Source: Rhodopirellula sp. SM50
Lineage (GTDB): Bacteria > Planctomycetota > Planctomycetia > Pirellulales > Pirellulaceae
NCBI RefSeq assembly: GCF_002289565.1
Contig: NZ_NTFY01000066.1
Coordinates: forward strand, 1-64,000
Direction of reading: 5' to 3'
DNA length: 64,000 bases
Each line of letters begins with the position of its first letter. The stretch's first letter is position 1. The position numbers and the translations under genes are program-made. The notes beneath the pieces are model-generated. The model was not told the DNA's origin, ran no database searches, and saw only the letters and a list, made by a program, of their open reading frames with translations. This document shows positions 44,611-54,155 of this stretch, piece by piece.

Positions 44611-46116
44611 CTAATACGTGCCCGCCGGGCGACGTTGGGTGCCGGCGAGCACTTTGATCAAGCCCGCGCGGAGCTCCCTGACTTTCAACGGCAACGCCAA
44701 CAGTTGCCGACGGGGACCGCGACGGGCTTCCGAAATGATGCGTGCCTGACGCCGGTCCACCAACAGAATCGCAGGGATTTCGCTGGTGTGTTCATCGCTG
44801 CCAAATTTATTGTAAGCCTCCAGCGCCAACGACCCTAACTCCGCGGCGCTGAAAATCACACAGTCCGCCGGGGGGTCATCGCCGGGTTCGAAACGCGACA
44901 GCGCACGATTGGGGTCCTGGGTGATCAGCACACGGTACCCGCGCGACTTGAGCCGTTCGCGGATCGCATTCTGTAGGGCCGCCTTAGATTCGACCAACAT
45001 CACCACGTAGCCTTCGCCCTCATCGGTCGGCGCATCGTCATCGTCGTAATGCTCACCGGCGCCGGGCGTTGCCCCGTCCGCATTTGATTTGCTCGGCCCC
45101 TTCTCCAAAATATCCATCGCCTTGCGGATCTCCGCCTGCAACGCGGCAGACGACTGAATCCTCTGCTGAGGATTGAACTCCATCATCTTGCCGAGTAGCT
45201 GGGTGACGACCCCGGGGATGTCCGGTACGAACTGGTTGATCGGTTTGATTTCTTGAAACCGCGACACATTCAGACGGGCCAGCCGGTCGCGTGTTTCGGT
45301 CAGCGCCGGCTGACCGGCCAGCATGTGATAGAGCATGTTGCCGGCAAAAAAGACATCGCTGCGGGGGTCGTCCTTGCGGACTCCGGTGCCTCGCTCCAAT
45401 GCGGCATAGTCGATCGCCCGCGCGTTCGGACAATCCGCGATTTCTTCGGGGTTTTTCCGATCGCTCAACGCCGCCAACCCGAAGTCCACCAGTTTCGCTT
45501 TGCCGTCGGAGGAGATCAGCACGTTGGAAAGTTTTAAGTCACGGTGCGAGATCCCCATGCTGGCGGCATGGGCCAAGCCGGACGCGACTTCGTGAATCAA
45601 ACGCAGCGCCAGTTTGGGCGGCAGTTTTCCTCGCAGCCGGACGAGTTCTCGAAGCGTCTGACCTTCCACGAACTCCATCACCAAAAACGGATTCCGCGGA
45701 TCGGCCACGACCTCGTGAATACTGACGATGTTCGGATGCCGCAGCTTCAATCCCATGCTTCCTTCGCGGAGGAATTGTTCCATCTCCTTCGGCTCGTCGC
45801 GAAATCGCTTGCGAAGCACTTTGATGGCGAACACTTCACCGCCCTTGCTGGCACGGTAGACGCGCGCAAACGTACCGGCACCGATCAGATACAGCACCTT
45901 GTAGTCGCCGTAAAAGTACCCGATACGGTCGCCGCGGAGGATCTTTTCGGTCTGCAGCGTCGTCACCAATCCGCGACGCTGCATCTGTTTGATCACCGAA
46001 TCAAGCGTCAACTCCGTGCCACCGAGTTCCCCCATCGCGTGATCGACTTGGCGCCGCTCGGCGAGGCCAAGGTCTCCGATTCGGCGAGCAAATTCCTCTG
46101 GAGTCGGTTGTTCCAT
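44611..46116 (-). CDS. Serine/threonine protein kinase with pseudo-receiver tail
   Basis: 501 residues. A helical N-terminus (EEFARRIGDLGLAERRQVDHAM) precedes a Hanks kinase (about 85-345) with glycine loop GAGTFARVYRA, lysine in FAIKVL, catalytic HRDLKLSN and DFGLAAL. The APE site is altered (DYAALERGTG). After an acidic linker, residues 369-492 look like a response-regulator receiver fold: VVMLVESKAALQNAIRERLKSRGYRVL at the start and LLALPLKVRELRAGL at the end. The acidic pair is reduced and the phospho-acceptor position is Ser (CVIFSAAELG). It is therefore probably a pseudo-receiver used for binding. No membrane helix, so cytoplasmic. The ATG at 46116 (MEQPTPEEF) was chosen over upstream open frame. 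Confidence 0.9.
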   Translation of the reverse strand: MEQPTPEEFARRIGDLGLAERRQVDHAMGELGGTELTLDSVIKQMQRRGLVTTLQTEKILRGDRIGYFYGDYKVLYLIGAGTFARVYRASKGGEVFAIKVLRKRFRDEPKEMEQFLREGSMGLKLRHPNIVSIHEVVADPRNPFLVMEFVEGQTLRELVRLRGKLPPKLALRLIHEVASGLAHAASMGISHRDLKLSNVLISSDGKAKLVDFGLAALSDRKNPEEIADCPNARAIDYAALERGTGVRKDDPRSDVFFAGNMLYHMLAGQPALTETRDRLARLNVSRFQEIKPINQFVPDIPGVVTQLLGKMMEFNPQQRIQSSAALQAEIRKAMDILEKGPSKSNADGATPGAGEHYDDDDAPTDEGEGYVVMLVESKAALQNAIRERLKSRGYRVLITQDPNRALSRFEPGDDPPADCVIFSAAELGSLALEAYNKFGSDEHTSEIPAILLVDRRQARIISEARRGPRRQLLALPLKVRELRAGLIKVLAGTQRRPAGTY

Positions 46117-46315
46117 CGTTGCAAGAGATAAGAGAGCAGATTGGCGGGCGTCGCAGATCGAAAAACCACTGATCCGACAGTCTACACCAACAAACGCCGA
46201 ATCGTCTGCGTTGTCCTCCCCGGGTTCCCAAAATCGACCACCGACGAAACGATTATTCCCCACAAACGAGGGGACAACGGGAAAGTAAGGGGCATTGTGG
46301 GCCACGGGCGGCCGG

Positions 46316-48313
46316 CTACATCCGCTCGACGACTTCGATGCCGAGCAATTCCAAGGCTTGTTGGATCACACGGCCGGTCAGTACGACCAACGCCAGACGC
46401 GTGTTCTGGATGGCATCGGTTTCGGCGTTGAGCACGTGGCACTGATCATTGAACTTGGAAAATGCTTCGGCGGTCGAATAGACGTAATCGACCAGGTGGT
46501 TGGGCCGGTAGTCTTCATAGACGTTCTGAAGCGCTTCCTGGAATTGCAACAATTGCAATCCCAGCGCCCGTTCGGCCGCGTGCGTGAATGTGATGCCGGC
46601 CGCTTGGATTCGCTCGACCACTTCGGCTTCGGTCACCTCGTTTCGACGCAAAATGCTGGTCGTGCGGGCGAAACTGTACTGGGCATAAGTCGACGTGTTG
46701 CCCGACAGTGCGACCATCTTGGAGAGATTGAATTTGTAGTCGCTGGTTCGGTCGTGCGACAGATCGGCGTACTTGATCGCTCCGATGCCGACGCGTTCGG
46801 ACACCAAGCGTTTCTCCTGGTCATCCATGGGAGGATCCAGTTTGACCAACCGGTCGGGATTGCAGACGACTTGATAGGCGGCTTGGACTGCATCATCCAA
46901 CAGGCTTTCCAAACCGATCAAGGTCCCGCTCCGCGTCTTCATCGGCCGCCCGTCTTCACCGAGCACGGTCCCAAAACTGACGTGCACCAGTTTGGCATCG
47001 ATCAGTTTTGTCGCTTCAGCAACGGCGAACAGTTTTTCAAAGTGTTCGCTCTGCCGAGCGTCAACGACATACAACACTTCGTCGGGCCTGAACGTTTCTT
47101 GGCGGTAGCGGAGCGTGGCCAGATCGGTGGTAGCATAGAGGTACGCACCATCGCTCTTCTGAATGATCATCGGCGCGTCGAACTGATCCAAGAACACGCA
47201 GATCGCGCCGTCACTTTCGCTGGCCAGACCTCGTTGTTTGAGATCGTCGACGATTTCACCAAGCATGGGGTGATAAAACGACTCGCCCAAGGTGTGATCG
47301 AAGGTCACGTTGAGCCGTGAGTAGATGCGGTTGATTTCATCTTTGCAGTGCGGCAGGAACTGTTCCCAGAGCGCGATGTTTTCCGGATCGTCGGCGTGCA
47401 GCTTCGACGTCTCATCCAAGACGGCTTTGCCGATGTCGCGGTGTGCCTCGGCGCGTTGTTTCATCACGGGATCGGCGTCGGTCGCCGCAATCGTCGCCCG
47501 AGCCGAATCCAAATTGGCTCGCGCCGACGCCACTTTTTTGGCCAGCGATTCGGCCGCCTTTCGCTTCTTCTTGGCCTCTTTTCCCTCGGCCGTTTCGACT
47601 TCTTGCAGCGCGGCGGCATGCAGGTCCTCCAAACGTGCAATTTCGGCTTCGTACTTGGGCACGTTGTTGATCGCTTTGTGATAACCCATCAGCTGATGAA
47701 CGATGCGATACAGCTTGGCCAATTCCGGCACCGGGTCCTGGCGAACGACCTCCGGGTCACCGAAATGTTTGTAACCGTAGATGATGATGCCGAACTGCGT
47801 GCCCCAGTCACCGAGGTGGTTGTCGGTGATCACCTCGTGCCCCAGAAACTGAAGGGTCTTGGCCAAACAATTTCCGATCACGGTGGTGCGAATGTGCCCC
47901 ACGTGCATCGGTTTGGCGACGTTGGGCGACGAGTAATCGATCAGGATTTTCTTGGGCGAGGCGACCGGCGTGACGCCACAGCGATCGTCGGCGAGCATCT
48001 CCGCCAGACGGTCCTGCAAGAAGCTGTCTTTGAGCCTGAGGTTGATGAATCCCGGGCCGGCGATCTCGGGCGTTTCGCAAATGTCATCGAGTTGCAGCTG
48101 CTCGATCAATTCCGCGGCCACCTGACGGGGATTGGAATCGGCGACCAATTTTCCGATCGGCATCGCGCAGTTGGCTTGGTAATCCCCGAACTTGGGGTTC
48201 CCCGCGGGCCGGATCATGGCGGCGTATCGATCCGGGTCATCGATTTGCGACGCAAAGGAACATCGCGAGAGTGCGTCTGAAAAGCGACCGGTAAACAAGC
48301 AAGGGAAGTGCAT
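46316..48313 (-). CDS. argS: Arginyl-tRNA synthetase
   Basis: Charges tRNA-Arg. 665 residues, class I: an N-terminal additional domain (1-110), then the HIGH-type motif in SSPNVAKPMHVGHIRTT, DNHLGDWGTQFG, the KMSK-like MKTRSGTLIGL, and a C-terminal DALR anticodon domain (TYAQYSFARTTSILRR to the end). It is about 90 residues longer than E. coli ArgRS. Most of the excess is a Lys/Ala/Glu-rich coiled-coil insert at about residues 230-310 (EIARLEDLHAAALQEVETAEG onward) within the catalytic domain. It lies 75 bp downstream of rsfS on the same strand and may be co-transcribed with it. Confidence 0.96.
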   Translation of the reverse strand: MHFPCLFTGRFSDALSRCSFASQIDDPDRYAAMIRPAGNPKFGDYQANCAMPIGKLVADSNPRQVAAELIEQLQLDDICETPEIAGPGFINLRLKDSFLQDRLAEMLADDRCGVTPVASPKKILIDYSSPNVAKPMHVGHIRTTVIGNCLAKTLQFLGHEVITDNHLGDWGTQFGIIIYGYKHFGDPEVVRQDPVPELAKLYRIVHQLMGYHKAINNVPKYEAEIARLEDLHAAALQEVETAEGKEAKKKRKAAESLAKKVASARANLDSARATIAATDADPVMKQRAEAHRDIGKAVLDETSKLHADDPENIALWEQFLPHCKDEINRIYSRLNVTFDHTLGESFYHPMLGEIVDDLKQRGLASESDGAICVFLDQFDAPMIIQKSDGAYLYATTDLATLRYRQETFRPDEVLYVVDARQSEHFEKLFAVAEATKLIDAKLVHVSFGTVLGEDGRPMKTRSGTLIGLESLLDDAVQAAYQVVCNPDRLVKLDPPMDDQEKRLVSERVGIGAIKYADLSHDRTSDYKFNLSKMVALSGNTSTYAQYSFARTTSILRRNEVTEAEVVERIQAAGITFTHAAERALGLQLLQFQEALQNVYEDYRPNHLVDYVYSTAEAFSKFNDQCHVLNAETDAIQNTRLALVVLTGRVIQQALELLGIEVVERM

Positions 48314-48388
48314 GGTGATTGCCAGAACGTTCCGGGAGCGCGAATCAATCGCGACGGCGGACCAGAATGTAGGTAGGAAAGCGGAGGA

Positions 48389-48832
48389 TCAGTCGGCCTG
48401 CTCGATACCCAGCTCAGAGAGTGGGATGGCAGTCCCGTCGGCCCAGAGTGATTCCAAGTCGTAGAATTCCCGCGTCTCTTCATCGAACAGGTGGACGACG
48501 ACGCTGCCGTAGTCCAAGACGATCCAGCGGCTCTCGTCATAGCCTTCGATGCCGTCGCGTTTTTCGCCCATCCCTTTTTCCAGCGCGTCGTCGATTTGCT
48601 CGCTGATCGCGTGCAATTGCCGTCGACTTTGGCCGGTCACCAGAACGAACAGGTCGAATTCCGCCGACTGTCCACAAACGTCGATCACGACGACGTCTTT
48701 GCCGTTGTTATCCAAGGCCACACGCGCCGCCATGGCTGCAATTTTGCGGCTTTCGGTGGTACCATGGGGTCGAATCGCCCGCGACGGAGCGACCATCGGG
48801 TTCTGAGAATCAGTAGGTTTGTGTTCGGTCAT
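48389..48832 (-). CDS. rsfS: Ribosome silencing factor RsfS
   Basis: 147 residues of the RsfS/YbeB/Iojap family, which binds ribosomal protein L14 and blocks joining of subunits when nutrients are low. Diagnostic segments are DVVVIDVCGQSAEFDLFVLVTGQSRRQLHAISEQIDD and EGYDESRWIVLDYGSVVVHLFDEETREFYDLE. A 30-residue Ser/Pro-rich N-terminal extension precedes the domain. The ATG at 48832 was chosen, because the open frame above it has poor coding character. Upstream of argS on the same strand. Confidence 0.95.
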   Translation of the reverse strand: MTEHKPTDSQNPMVAPSRAIRPHGTTESRKIAAMAARVALDNNGKDVVVIDVCGQSAEFDLFVLVTGQSRRQLHAISEQIDDALEKGMGEKRDGIEGYDESRWIVLDYGSVVVHLFDEETREFYDLESLWADGTAIPLSELGIEQAD

Positions 48833-48992
48833 GGGGGAAAGTCTATCAGTTTTGTTTTTTCTGTCACGGGTCGGCGGAAACCGAGTCAACATTCCGCAGC
48901 GGTCGGCTACTACACTATTAGCTTGATCGCCCACCCACCGGGATTGTTCCATTTGTCCCGGCGACACGTTACCCCACCTCAGGAAGATTCGA

Positions 48993-50336
48993 ATGACCGA
49001 TTTCAACGATAATCAATCTACGTCCCGAGCCCAGGATTCCACGTCGTCGAGACGTCAATTCTTGAAGCAGGGTTCGGCCGTTTCAGCCGGAATCACCGGC
49101 GCCGCAATGTTGCCGCGTGCCGTGCGGGGGGCCGAGCCCAAAGACCAAGGCAGCAACGACGTGGTCCGAATCGGCATCGTCGGGCTGGGCGGTCGCGGCA
49201 CCGGGGCGCTGAGCGACACGATGACGATCAACGAGCACATCAAATTGGTCGCCACGGCGGACGTCGATGCCAACAAACAACGTGTCCTGGGTCGGCTGCA
49301 AAAACAATTCGGCGACAAGGTGGCCGTACGCGACGACAAAAACTACGTCGGAATCGACGCCTACAAACGCATCCTGGACGACCCCGAGATCGACCTGGTC
49401 ATCATGACCACCCCCCCGGGATTCCGGCCTCAATACGTGATGGAAGCCGTCGACGCAGGCAAGCACGTGTTCGCCGAAAAACCGTCTTGTGTCGATCCGG
49501 CCGGCTATCGGATCTGTCTGCAGGCCCACGACAAAGCGATCGCCAATAAAACCGCAATCGTGACCGGCACCCAGTACCGCCGCCAAACCAACTACGTCGA
49601 AGCGATTCGCAAGATCCACGAAGGCGCCATCGGCGACGTCATCAACATGACCGCCCGATACTGCAGCACAGGCATCTGGCACAAGACGCGCAAAGAAGGC
49701 ATGTCGGATACCGAATACCAAATCTACAACTGGATGCACTTCATCTGGCTCTCCGGAGACCAGATCGCCGAACAAGCCGTGCACAACATCGATGTGATGA
49801 ACTGGGTCATGCAGGGACCACCCGAATCGGCTTACGGAAGCGGCGGCCGATTCACACGTCCCGAAGGCAGCGAGATGTGGGACAGCAACTCCATCGATTA
49901 CGCCTATTCCGGTGACCGACACGTCTCCTTCATGTGCCGACAAATCCCCGGATCGCAAAGCGACGTCAGCAACCAAATCTTCGGATCCGAAGGCACCGCC
50001 ACGATCTACGGCAGCAACGGCGGCGCGTCGATCAAAGACCGCGACGGCAACGAAGTGTGGTCGATGAAAGGCGACATCCAGTCCGCCTACCGTCAAGAGC
50101 ACAAAGACTTGGTCGATTCGATCCGTGCCGGTGACCCGATCGTCGAGCTCAAGGAAACGGCCACCAGCTCGATGACCGCCGTGCTCGGTCGCGTCGCCGC
50201 GTACACCGGGCAAAAGGTCACCTGGGACTTCCTGACCAACGAGTCTCAGTTGGATCTGTTCCCCAACGATTTCGATTACAACGGTCCGCGTCCCGAGCCG
50301 TCGTTCGCCATCCCGGGCAAAACCGAGCTGATCTAG
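48993..50336 (+). CDS. Gfo/Idh/MocA family oxidoreductase, Tat-exported
   Basis: 447 residues with a classical twin-arginine leader SRRQFLKQGSAVSAGITGAAM. The Rossmann domain shows IGIVGLGGRGTG and the EKP motif (VFAEKPSCVDP). The C-terminal domain has the catalytic histidine region GDQIAEQAVHNIDVMNWVM. Planctomycetes encode many such exported oxidoreductases, usually linked to sugar or inositol degradation, but the substrate is not readable. GGAAG precedes the ATG. It is divergent from rsfS and convergent (8-bp gap) with the DUF481 gene. It is the third of three members here, and they are not close copies. Confidence 0.92.
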   Translation: MTDFNDNQSTSRAQDSTSSRRQFLKQGSAVSAGITGAAMLPRAVRGAEPKDQGSNDVVRIGIVGLGGRGTGALSDTMTINEHIKLVATADVDANKQRVLGRLQKQFGDKVAVRDDKNYVGIDAYKRILDDPEIDLVIMTTPPGFRPQYVMEAVDAGKHVFAEKPSCVDPAGYRICLQAHDKAIANKTAIVTGTQYRRQTNYVEAIRKIHEGAIGDVINMTARYCSTGIWHKTRKEGMSDTEYQIYNWMHFIWLSGDQIAEQAVHNIDVMNWVMQGPPESAYGSGGRFTRPEGSEMWDSNSIDYAYSGDRHVSFMCRQIPGSQSDVSNQIFGSEGTATIYGSNGGASIKDRDGNEVWSMKGDIQSAYRQEHKDLVDSIRAGDPIVELKETATSSMTAVLGRVAAYTGQKVTWDFLTNESQLDLFPNDFDYNGPRPEPSFAIPGKTELI

Positions 50337-50344
50337 CCGAGGGC

Positions 50345-51559
50345 TCAGAATTTGACCAGCAACAACAGCGAATAGTACACGTCGTTCGGCTTGGCACCTT
50401 GCGGCGTGCTGTCGTAGCGATCGGTCAACGCCAGTTTTAAAGACAGATTGTCGGTGTCGTCGAGCAGGATTTCCCAGGCGACGTCACTGACAACCCGGTA
50501 ATCGGAAAAATCTTCCCAGGCCGGGAAGTAGTCCACCTTGGCCTTCATCTTGTTGTAGCGGTTGAGCTGGTATTCACCTTCGGCACCGAACACCGCTTCC
50601 GGTTTCCAAGCGTCGTCCGGCGCGCCGATTTCTTTGGAAGCACCTGCACCGAAACGAGTGGCAAACATCGCGTCATCGGTCCGGATGAAGTGGTATCCCA
50701 AACCGCTGTTGAGATTCAGCCGCGAATCGAACGCTTTGAACTGGTCCCATTCGGCCCCAAACTTTCCAAACGCCGACCACTTGGAATCCTGGAAAAGCCG
50801 GTCGTAGTCCAGGTTCAACCGGCCGTTGTCCTCCGTCGTCAACCCGCGATTGGTCGCCTTGCGATAATCGAAATCGATCGCCAACGTGTAGCGTTCGGTC
50901 TTGCGTTTCATCTCCAAGCCGGTTTGCAAGGCCAGCGTCCGCGAGTTACCGCTGCTGCCATCGAGCCCCAGTTCGGCGTGGTTTTTCCAACCGCGCGTGA
51001 CCCACCGCCAAGGGATTTCGTACCACGACGCGGTTTCTTCGGCCAACGGTGCCGATTCCACGGCCGCCCCCGTCGCAAGCGCCTGACCGATCGGTGTTGA
51101 CGGATCGGCCGCCGGAGGACCCGGAACGGTCGTTCCGGCCGGCGCGGCCGGGGCGACCGGCAAATCGAGTTGCGCCGCGGCGGGCAAAGGCGGCATCGGC
51201 AGGCCCGGAGAAACAACCGCCGCCGTTTCGCCCGAGTTGATTTGGTAAGCCGCCGGCTGGACATCCGAAATTGACCGTTCAGTCGGCCCGGGCTGTTTCA
51301 GCGGTCCAGTCGCATCGACGGGCAGCTGAGCGATCTCCGATTCCGGGGGCGGAAAATGAAACGAAGGGCCCGCCTGTGCCTGCTCCTCGGGCTTCTTGCC
51401 AGAAAAGGTCGCAATACCCAATTGCCACAGCGGCGTTTCGGCCAGCGCGACGCCCGACGGCAACGCTCCGCTGCAGATCAATCCGATCGCCAGAGCTGTC
51501 AGGCCTAGTCTCCCCAAACTCTTTGCGCTACGTGTCTTACCCATCTGAAGAATTCCCAT
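50345..51559 (-). CDS. DUF481 outer-membrane beta-barrel protein
   Basis: 404 residues: a signal peptide (LGRLGLTALAIGLICSGALPSGVALA), then a low-complexity Pro/Ala/Gly-rich region (about 60-165), then a DUF481 (YdiY-like) domain over the last 230 residues. It starts WKNHAELGLDGSSGNSRT and shows alternating amphipathic strands to a C-terminal LLLLVKF ending in Phe, as in outer-membrane barrels. Function unknown, and YdiY is acid-induced in E. coli. The ATG at 51559 was chosen as the one giving a standard signal peptide, with alternatives at 51574 and 51544. Confidence 0.87.
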   Translation of the reverse strand: MGILQMGKTRSAKSLGRLGLTALAIGLICSGALPSGVALAETPLWQLGIATFSGKKPEEQAQAGPSFHFPPPESEIAQLPVDATGPLKQPGPTERSISDVQPAAYQINSGETAAVVSPGLPMPPLPAAAQLDLPVAPAAPAGTTVPGPPAADPSTPIGQALATGAAVESAPLAEETASWYEIPWRWVTRGWKNHAELGLDGSSGNSRTLALQTGLEMKRKTERYTLAIDFDYRKATNRGLTTEDNGRLNLDYDRLFQDSKWSAFGKFGAEWDQFKAFDSRLNLNSGLGYHFIRTDDAMFATRFGAGASKEIGAPDDAWKPEAVFGAEGEYQLNRYNKMKAKVDYFPAWEDFSDYRVVSDVAWEILLDDTDNLSLKLALTDRYDSTPQGAKPNDVYYSLLLLVKF

Positions 51560-51801
51560 GACGTCAAATCGCATCCCATGAATCGTTTTGCCCTTCCACT
51601 CAAATCGGGTTAACAAAGATTCAGCGGTGCTGTCATGATCGATCTGGCCCGCGGCCGGGCAATCTTTCCGCTTTTCACAATCGGGGACCTGAAACGGTGT
51701 CAAGCCGACGGCGCCAGACGGAGAAATCGATTCAGGTGACAGGAAAGCGATCGACGCATGGTCCTCCGCTGGACGCAACGGAAGCGCCCCGTATTGGCAT
51801 A

Positions 51802-52052
51802 GACACAACCCGGGGTGCGCTCCGCGACCCCGGGCTGTGTTGTGGCACCGCTCTGCGGCGTGGCGTTTCGCCAGAAAAGCGAACGCTCAGTAATACAATC
51901 GACGCCGCCTGGGAGGGTCGCGAAGGAGCTTACACTCGGCGCGGGGAGGGTCTCTGTGGCTGGGAATCGCTCAGCGACGACCGCTCGACCCTCCCCTCGC
52001 TGCGCTCGACCCTCCCTGCCAGGGAGGGTTACTTAAGATGTGTAGATTCCAA
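51802..52052. repeat. Dispersed repeat, family C copy 2
   Basis: Reverse-orientation relative of 12222-12382 in a 630-bp gene-free stretch. The shared blocks run from GACACAACCCGGGGTGCGC to AATACAATCGACG and resume at CCTCCCTGCCAGGGAGGG. Between them is an extra 100 bp with its own inverted repeat (GGGAGGGTCGC against GCGCTCGACCCTCCC). No coding potential is seen here or in the remainder of the gap. Confidence 0.7.
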
Positions 52053-52187
52053 TGCCCAGGGGGAGAGTGAAGAAACCCCATTTCGATCAACGACTTAAGA
52101 ACTGCACGACCTCCCGCCAGCACGGTGACACGCGGAAACTGCACTGCCTCGCTAGGCAGTCGCGACCGGGAGAGTTACGATTTGGGA

Positions 52188-52547
52188 ATGAGCGAGAAAC
52201 ATTTCAGTGATCGAATGCGCCAGCTACGCAACCTCGTCGTGATGGCGATGGCCGACGGGACGATCGGCGAACGGGAGGTCGGGTTTGTCGCCGAACGTTG
52301 CCACGAACTCGGGTTGGGCGAAGCGGAATTGAACCGCGCGATCCGATACGGGTTGGGCGACGACGCGGCGTTGGAGCTGCCCCGCGACCCGGAAGGCCGC
52401 AAAGAGCTGATGATCGACTTGGTGCGGATGATGGCCGCCGACGGCGTTTTGGACGAGAGCGAAAAACGTCTCTTTGCGCTCGCCGCCGCCAAAATGGAGA
52501 TGTCGACCGAAGAGCTCAATCAATTGCTTGACCAAACCCTGGAATAG
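52188..52547 (+). CDS. TerB-like domain protein
   Basis: 119 residues, all helical. It matches the TerB/DjlA-type domain with two acidic helical hairpins typical of the family: VVMAMADGTIGEREVGFVAERCHELG and LVRMMAADGVLDESEKRLFALAAAKM. The ADG.I..E and ADGVLDESE loops are possible metal-binding sites. TerB was first found in tellurite resistance, but stand-alone members are common and uncharacterised. The stop is 5 bp before coaB, so it leads the operon with coaB, pyrD and uup. No tellurite cluster is nearby. Confidence 0.86.
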   Translation: MSEKHFSDRMRQLRNLVVMAMADGTIGEREVGFVAERCHELGLGEAELNRAIRYGLGDDAALELPRDPEGRKELMIDLVRMMAADGVLDESEKRLFALAAAKMEMSTEELNQLLDQTLE

Positions 52548-52552
52548 TCGAC

Positions 52553-53203
52553 GTGGCAAAGATTCTGATCACGTCGGGGCCGACCCGTCAGTATCTCGAC
52601 CCGGTTCGCTACATTTCCAACGCGTCGAGCGGACGAATGGGTGCGGCGTTGGCGACCGCGGCGTTGCAATTGGGGCATGAAGTCGTCATCGTCTCGGGGC
52701 CGGTTCCCACCGTTTACCCGGCGGGCGCCCAAGTGATCCCGGTGGTCACGACCGACGAAATGCTGGCGGCCAGTCAGGAGTGGTTCGCCCGATGCGACGG
52801 AGCGATCGGCGCTGCGGCACCCTGTGACTACATGCCCAAAATTGTCGAGACGCAAAAGATCGCCAAGACCGGCGGACCGCTGACGCTGCAACTGATCGAA
52901 ACCCCCGACGTCGTTGCGACGCTGGGACAAACCAAACGTGACGATCAGTGGGTTGTCGGATTTGCATTGGAAACCAATGACCGCAGATTCCGTGCGACGG
53001 TCAAGCTGGAAAAGAAACACTGCGACATGATCATCAGCAATGGTCCCATTGCGATGGATTCCGATGTCAACGATGTCGAACTGTTGGACACCGCCGGCGA
53101 AGTCATCGCCCGCGTTGAAGGCACCAAACAGAAGGTGGCGGACGTTCTGATGACAGAAATCGATCGTCGATTGATTCGCAAGACGCCTGCGCCCCCCTTG
53201 TAA
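52553..53203 (+). CDS. coaB: Phosphopantothenate-cysteine ligase (stand-alone CoaB)
   Basis: Joins cysteine to 4'-phosphopantothenate in coenzyme A synthesis. 216 residues starting at GTG, matching only the CoaB half of the usual bacterial CoaBC: ILITSGPTRQYLDPVRYISNASSGRMG at the N-terminus, the substrate-binding GAAAPCDYMPK, and VGFALETND with KLEKKHCDMIISNG. The flavoprotein decarboxylase half (CoaC) is not adjacent and must be a separate gene elsewhere. Tightly packed in the terB-like/coaB/pyrD/uup operon. Confidence 0.92.
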   Translation: MAKILITSGPTRQYLDPVRYISNASSGRMGAALATAALQLGHEVVIVSGPVPTVYPAGAQVIPVVTTDEMLAASQEWFARCDGAIGAAAPCDYMPKIVETQKIAKTGGPLTLQLIETPDVVATLGQTKRDDQWVVGFALETNDRRFRATVKLEKKHCDMIISNGPIAMDSDVNDVELLDTAGEVIARVEGTKQKVADVLMTEIDRRLIRKTPAPPL

Positions 53204-53213
53204 CCGAAGGCTT

Positions 53214-54134
53214 ATGACTGCAACGCAAACCATGGATTTGTCGACCACCCTGGGCCGAATGACGCTGCCCAATCCGGTCATGGTCGCCTCGGGAACCTTC
53301 GGCTACGCAAGGGAGATGGAGCACGTCGTCGATGTGTCTCGGCTGGGCGCAGTGCTGCCCAAGACGATCACGGCCGAACCACGAATCGGCAACGCCCCTT
53401 GGCGAACGGTCGAAACCTCCGCCGGATTGCTCAACGCGATCGGCTTGGACAACGATGGCGTCGATGCGTTCATTCAACACCACTTGCCCTACCTGCAATC
53501 CTTGTCGACACCGGTTGTCGTCAGCGTGGCCGGACGAACCCAAGACGAATTCGTCTCCCTGGCCCGACGGATCGGTGAATTCGGCGTCGCCGCGGTCGAG
53601 CTGAATCTGTCCTGTCCCAATGTCAGCGGAGGCGTCGACTTCGGCACCCACGCGACCAGTTGCCATGACGTCGTCGCCGCGGCGCGTGAGGCGTGTGCGG
53701 TCCCGATTCTGGCCAAACTGACGCCCAACGTGACTCGGATCGCAGACATCGCCAGGGCCGCCGCGGAAGCCGGTGCCGATGCCGTCTGTCTGATCAACAC
53801 CGTGTTGGCCATGGCCATCGACTGGCGACGACAACGACCGATGCTGGGCAACGGAATGGGTGGCATGAGCGGTCCGGCGATCAAACCGATCGCGCTGCGA
53901 TGCGTCCATCAAGTCGCCTCAGCGGTCGACGTGCCGATCATCGGAATCGGCGGCATCGCCACGATCGACGACGTGATGCAATTCCTCGTCGCAGGCGCCT
54001 CCGCCGTGCAAATCGGTACGGCCAATTACTATGACCCCACCGTGTCGACTCGGCTCGTCGACCAATTGCCGACCGCCCTCGCCGAACTCGGCGCCGCCCG
54101 CGTGGCAGACGTCGTCGGCACGCTCAAGGTTTGA
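53214..54134 (+). CDS. pyrD: Dihydroorotate dehydrogenase, class 1
   Basis: Oxidises dihydroorotate to orotate in pyrimidine synthesis. 306 residues of a soluble class 1 enzyme: NPVMVASGTFGYARE at the N-terminus, the catalytic cysteine in ELNLSCPNVSGG, FMN-binding segments in LAKLTPNVTRIADIARAA, and GIGGIATIDDVMQFLVAGASAVQIGTA. The length and sequence style fit type 1B, which normally works with the PyrK electron-transfer subunit, and no pyrK is adjacent. Starts 10 bp after coaB. Confidence 0.94.
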   Translation: MTATQTMDLSTTLGRMTLPNPVMVASGTFGYAREMEHVVDVSRLGAVLPKTITAEPRIGNAPWRTVETSAGLLNAIGLDNDGVDAFIQHHLPYLQSLSTPVVVSVAGRTQDEFVSLARRIGEFGVAAVELNLSCPNVSGGVDFGTHATSCHDVVAAAREACAVPILAKLTPNVTRIADIARAAAEAGADAVCLINTVLAMAIDWRRQRPMLGNGMGGMSGPAIKPIALRCVHQVASAVDVPIIGIGGIATIDDVMQFLVAGASAVQIGTANYYDPTVSTRLVDQLPTALAELGAARVADVVGTLKV

Positions 54135-54155
54135 ACCGGAAAAGGAAGCTCGGCG

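Noticed and set aside
49083-50213. 376-codon open frame on the minus strand
   Set aside because: Antisense to the Tat-exported oxidoreductase, which has all family motifs. The frame is a codon-bias shadow.
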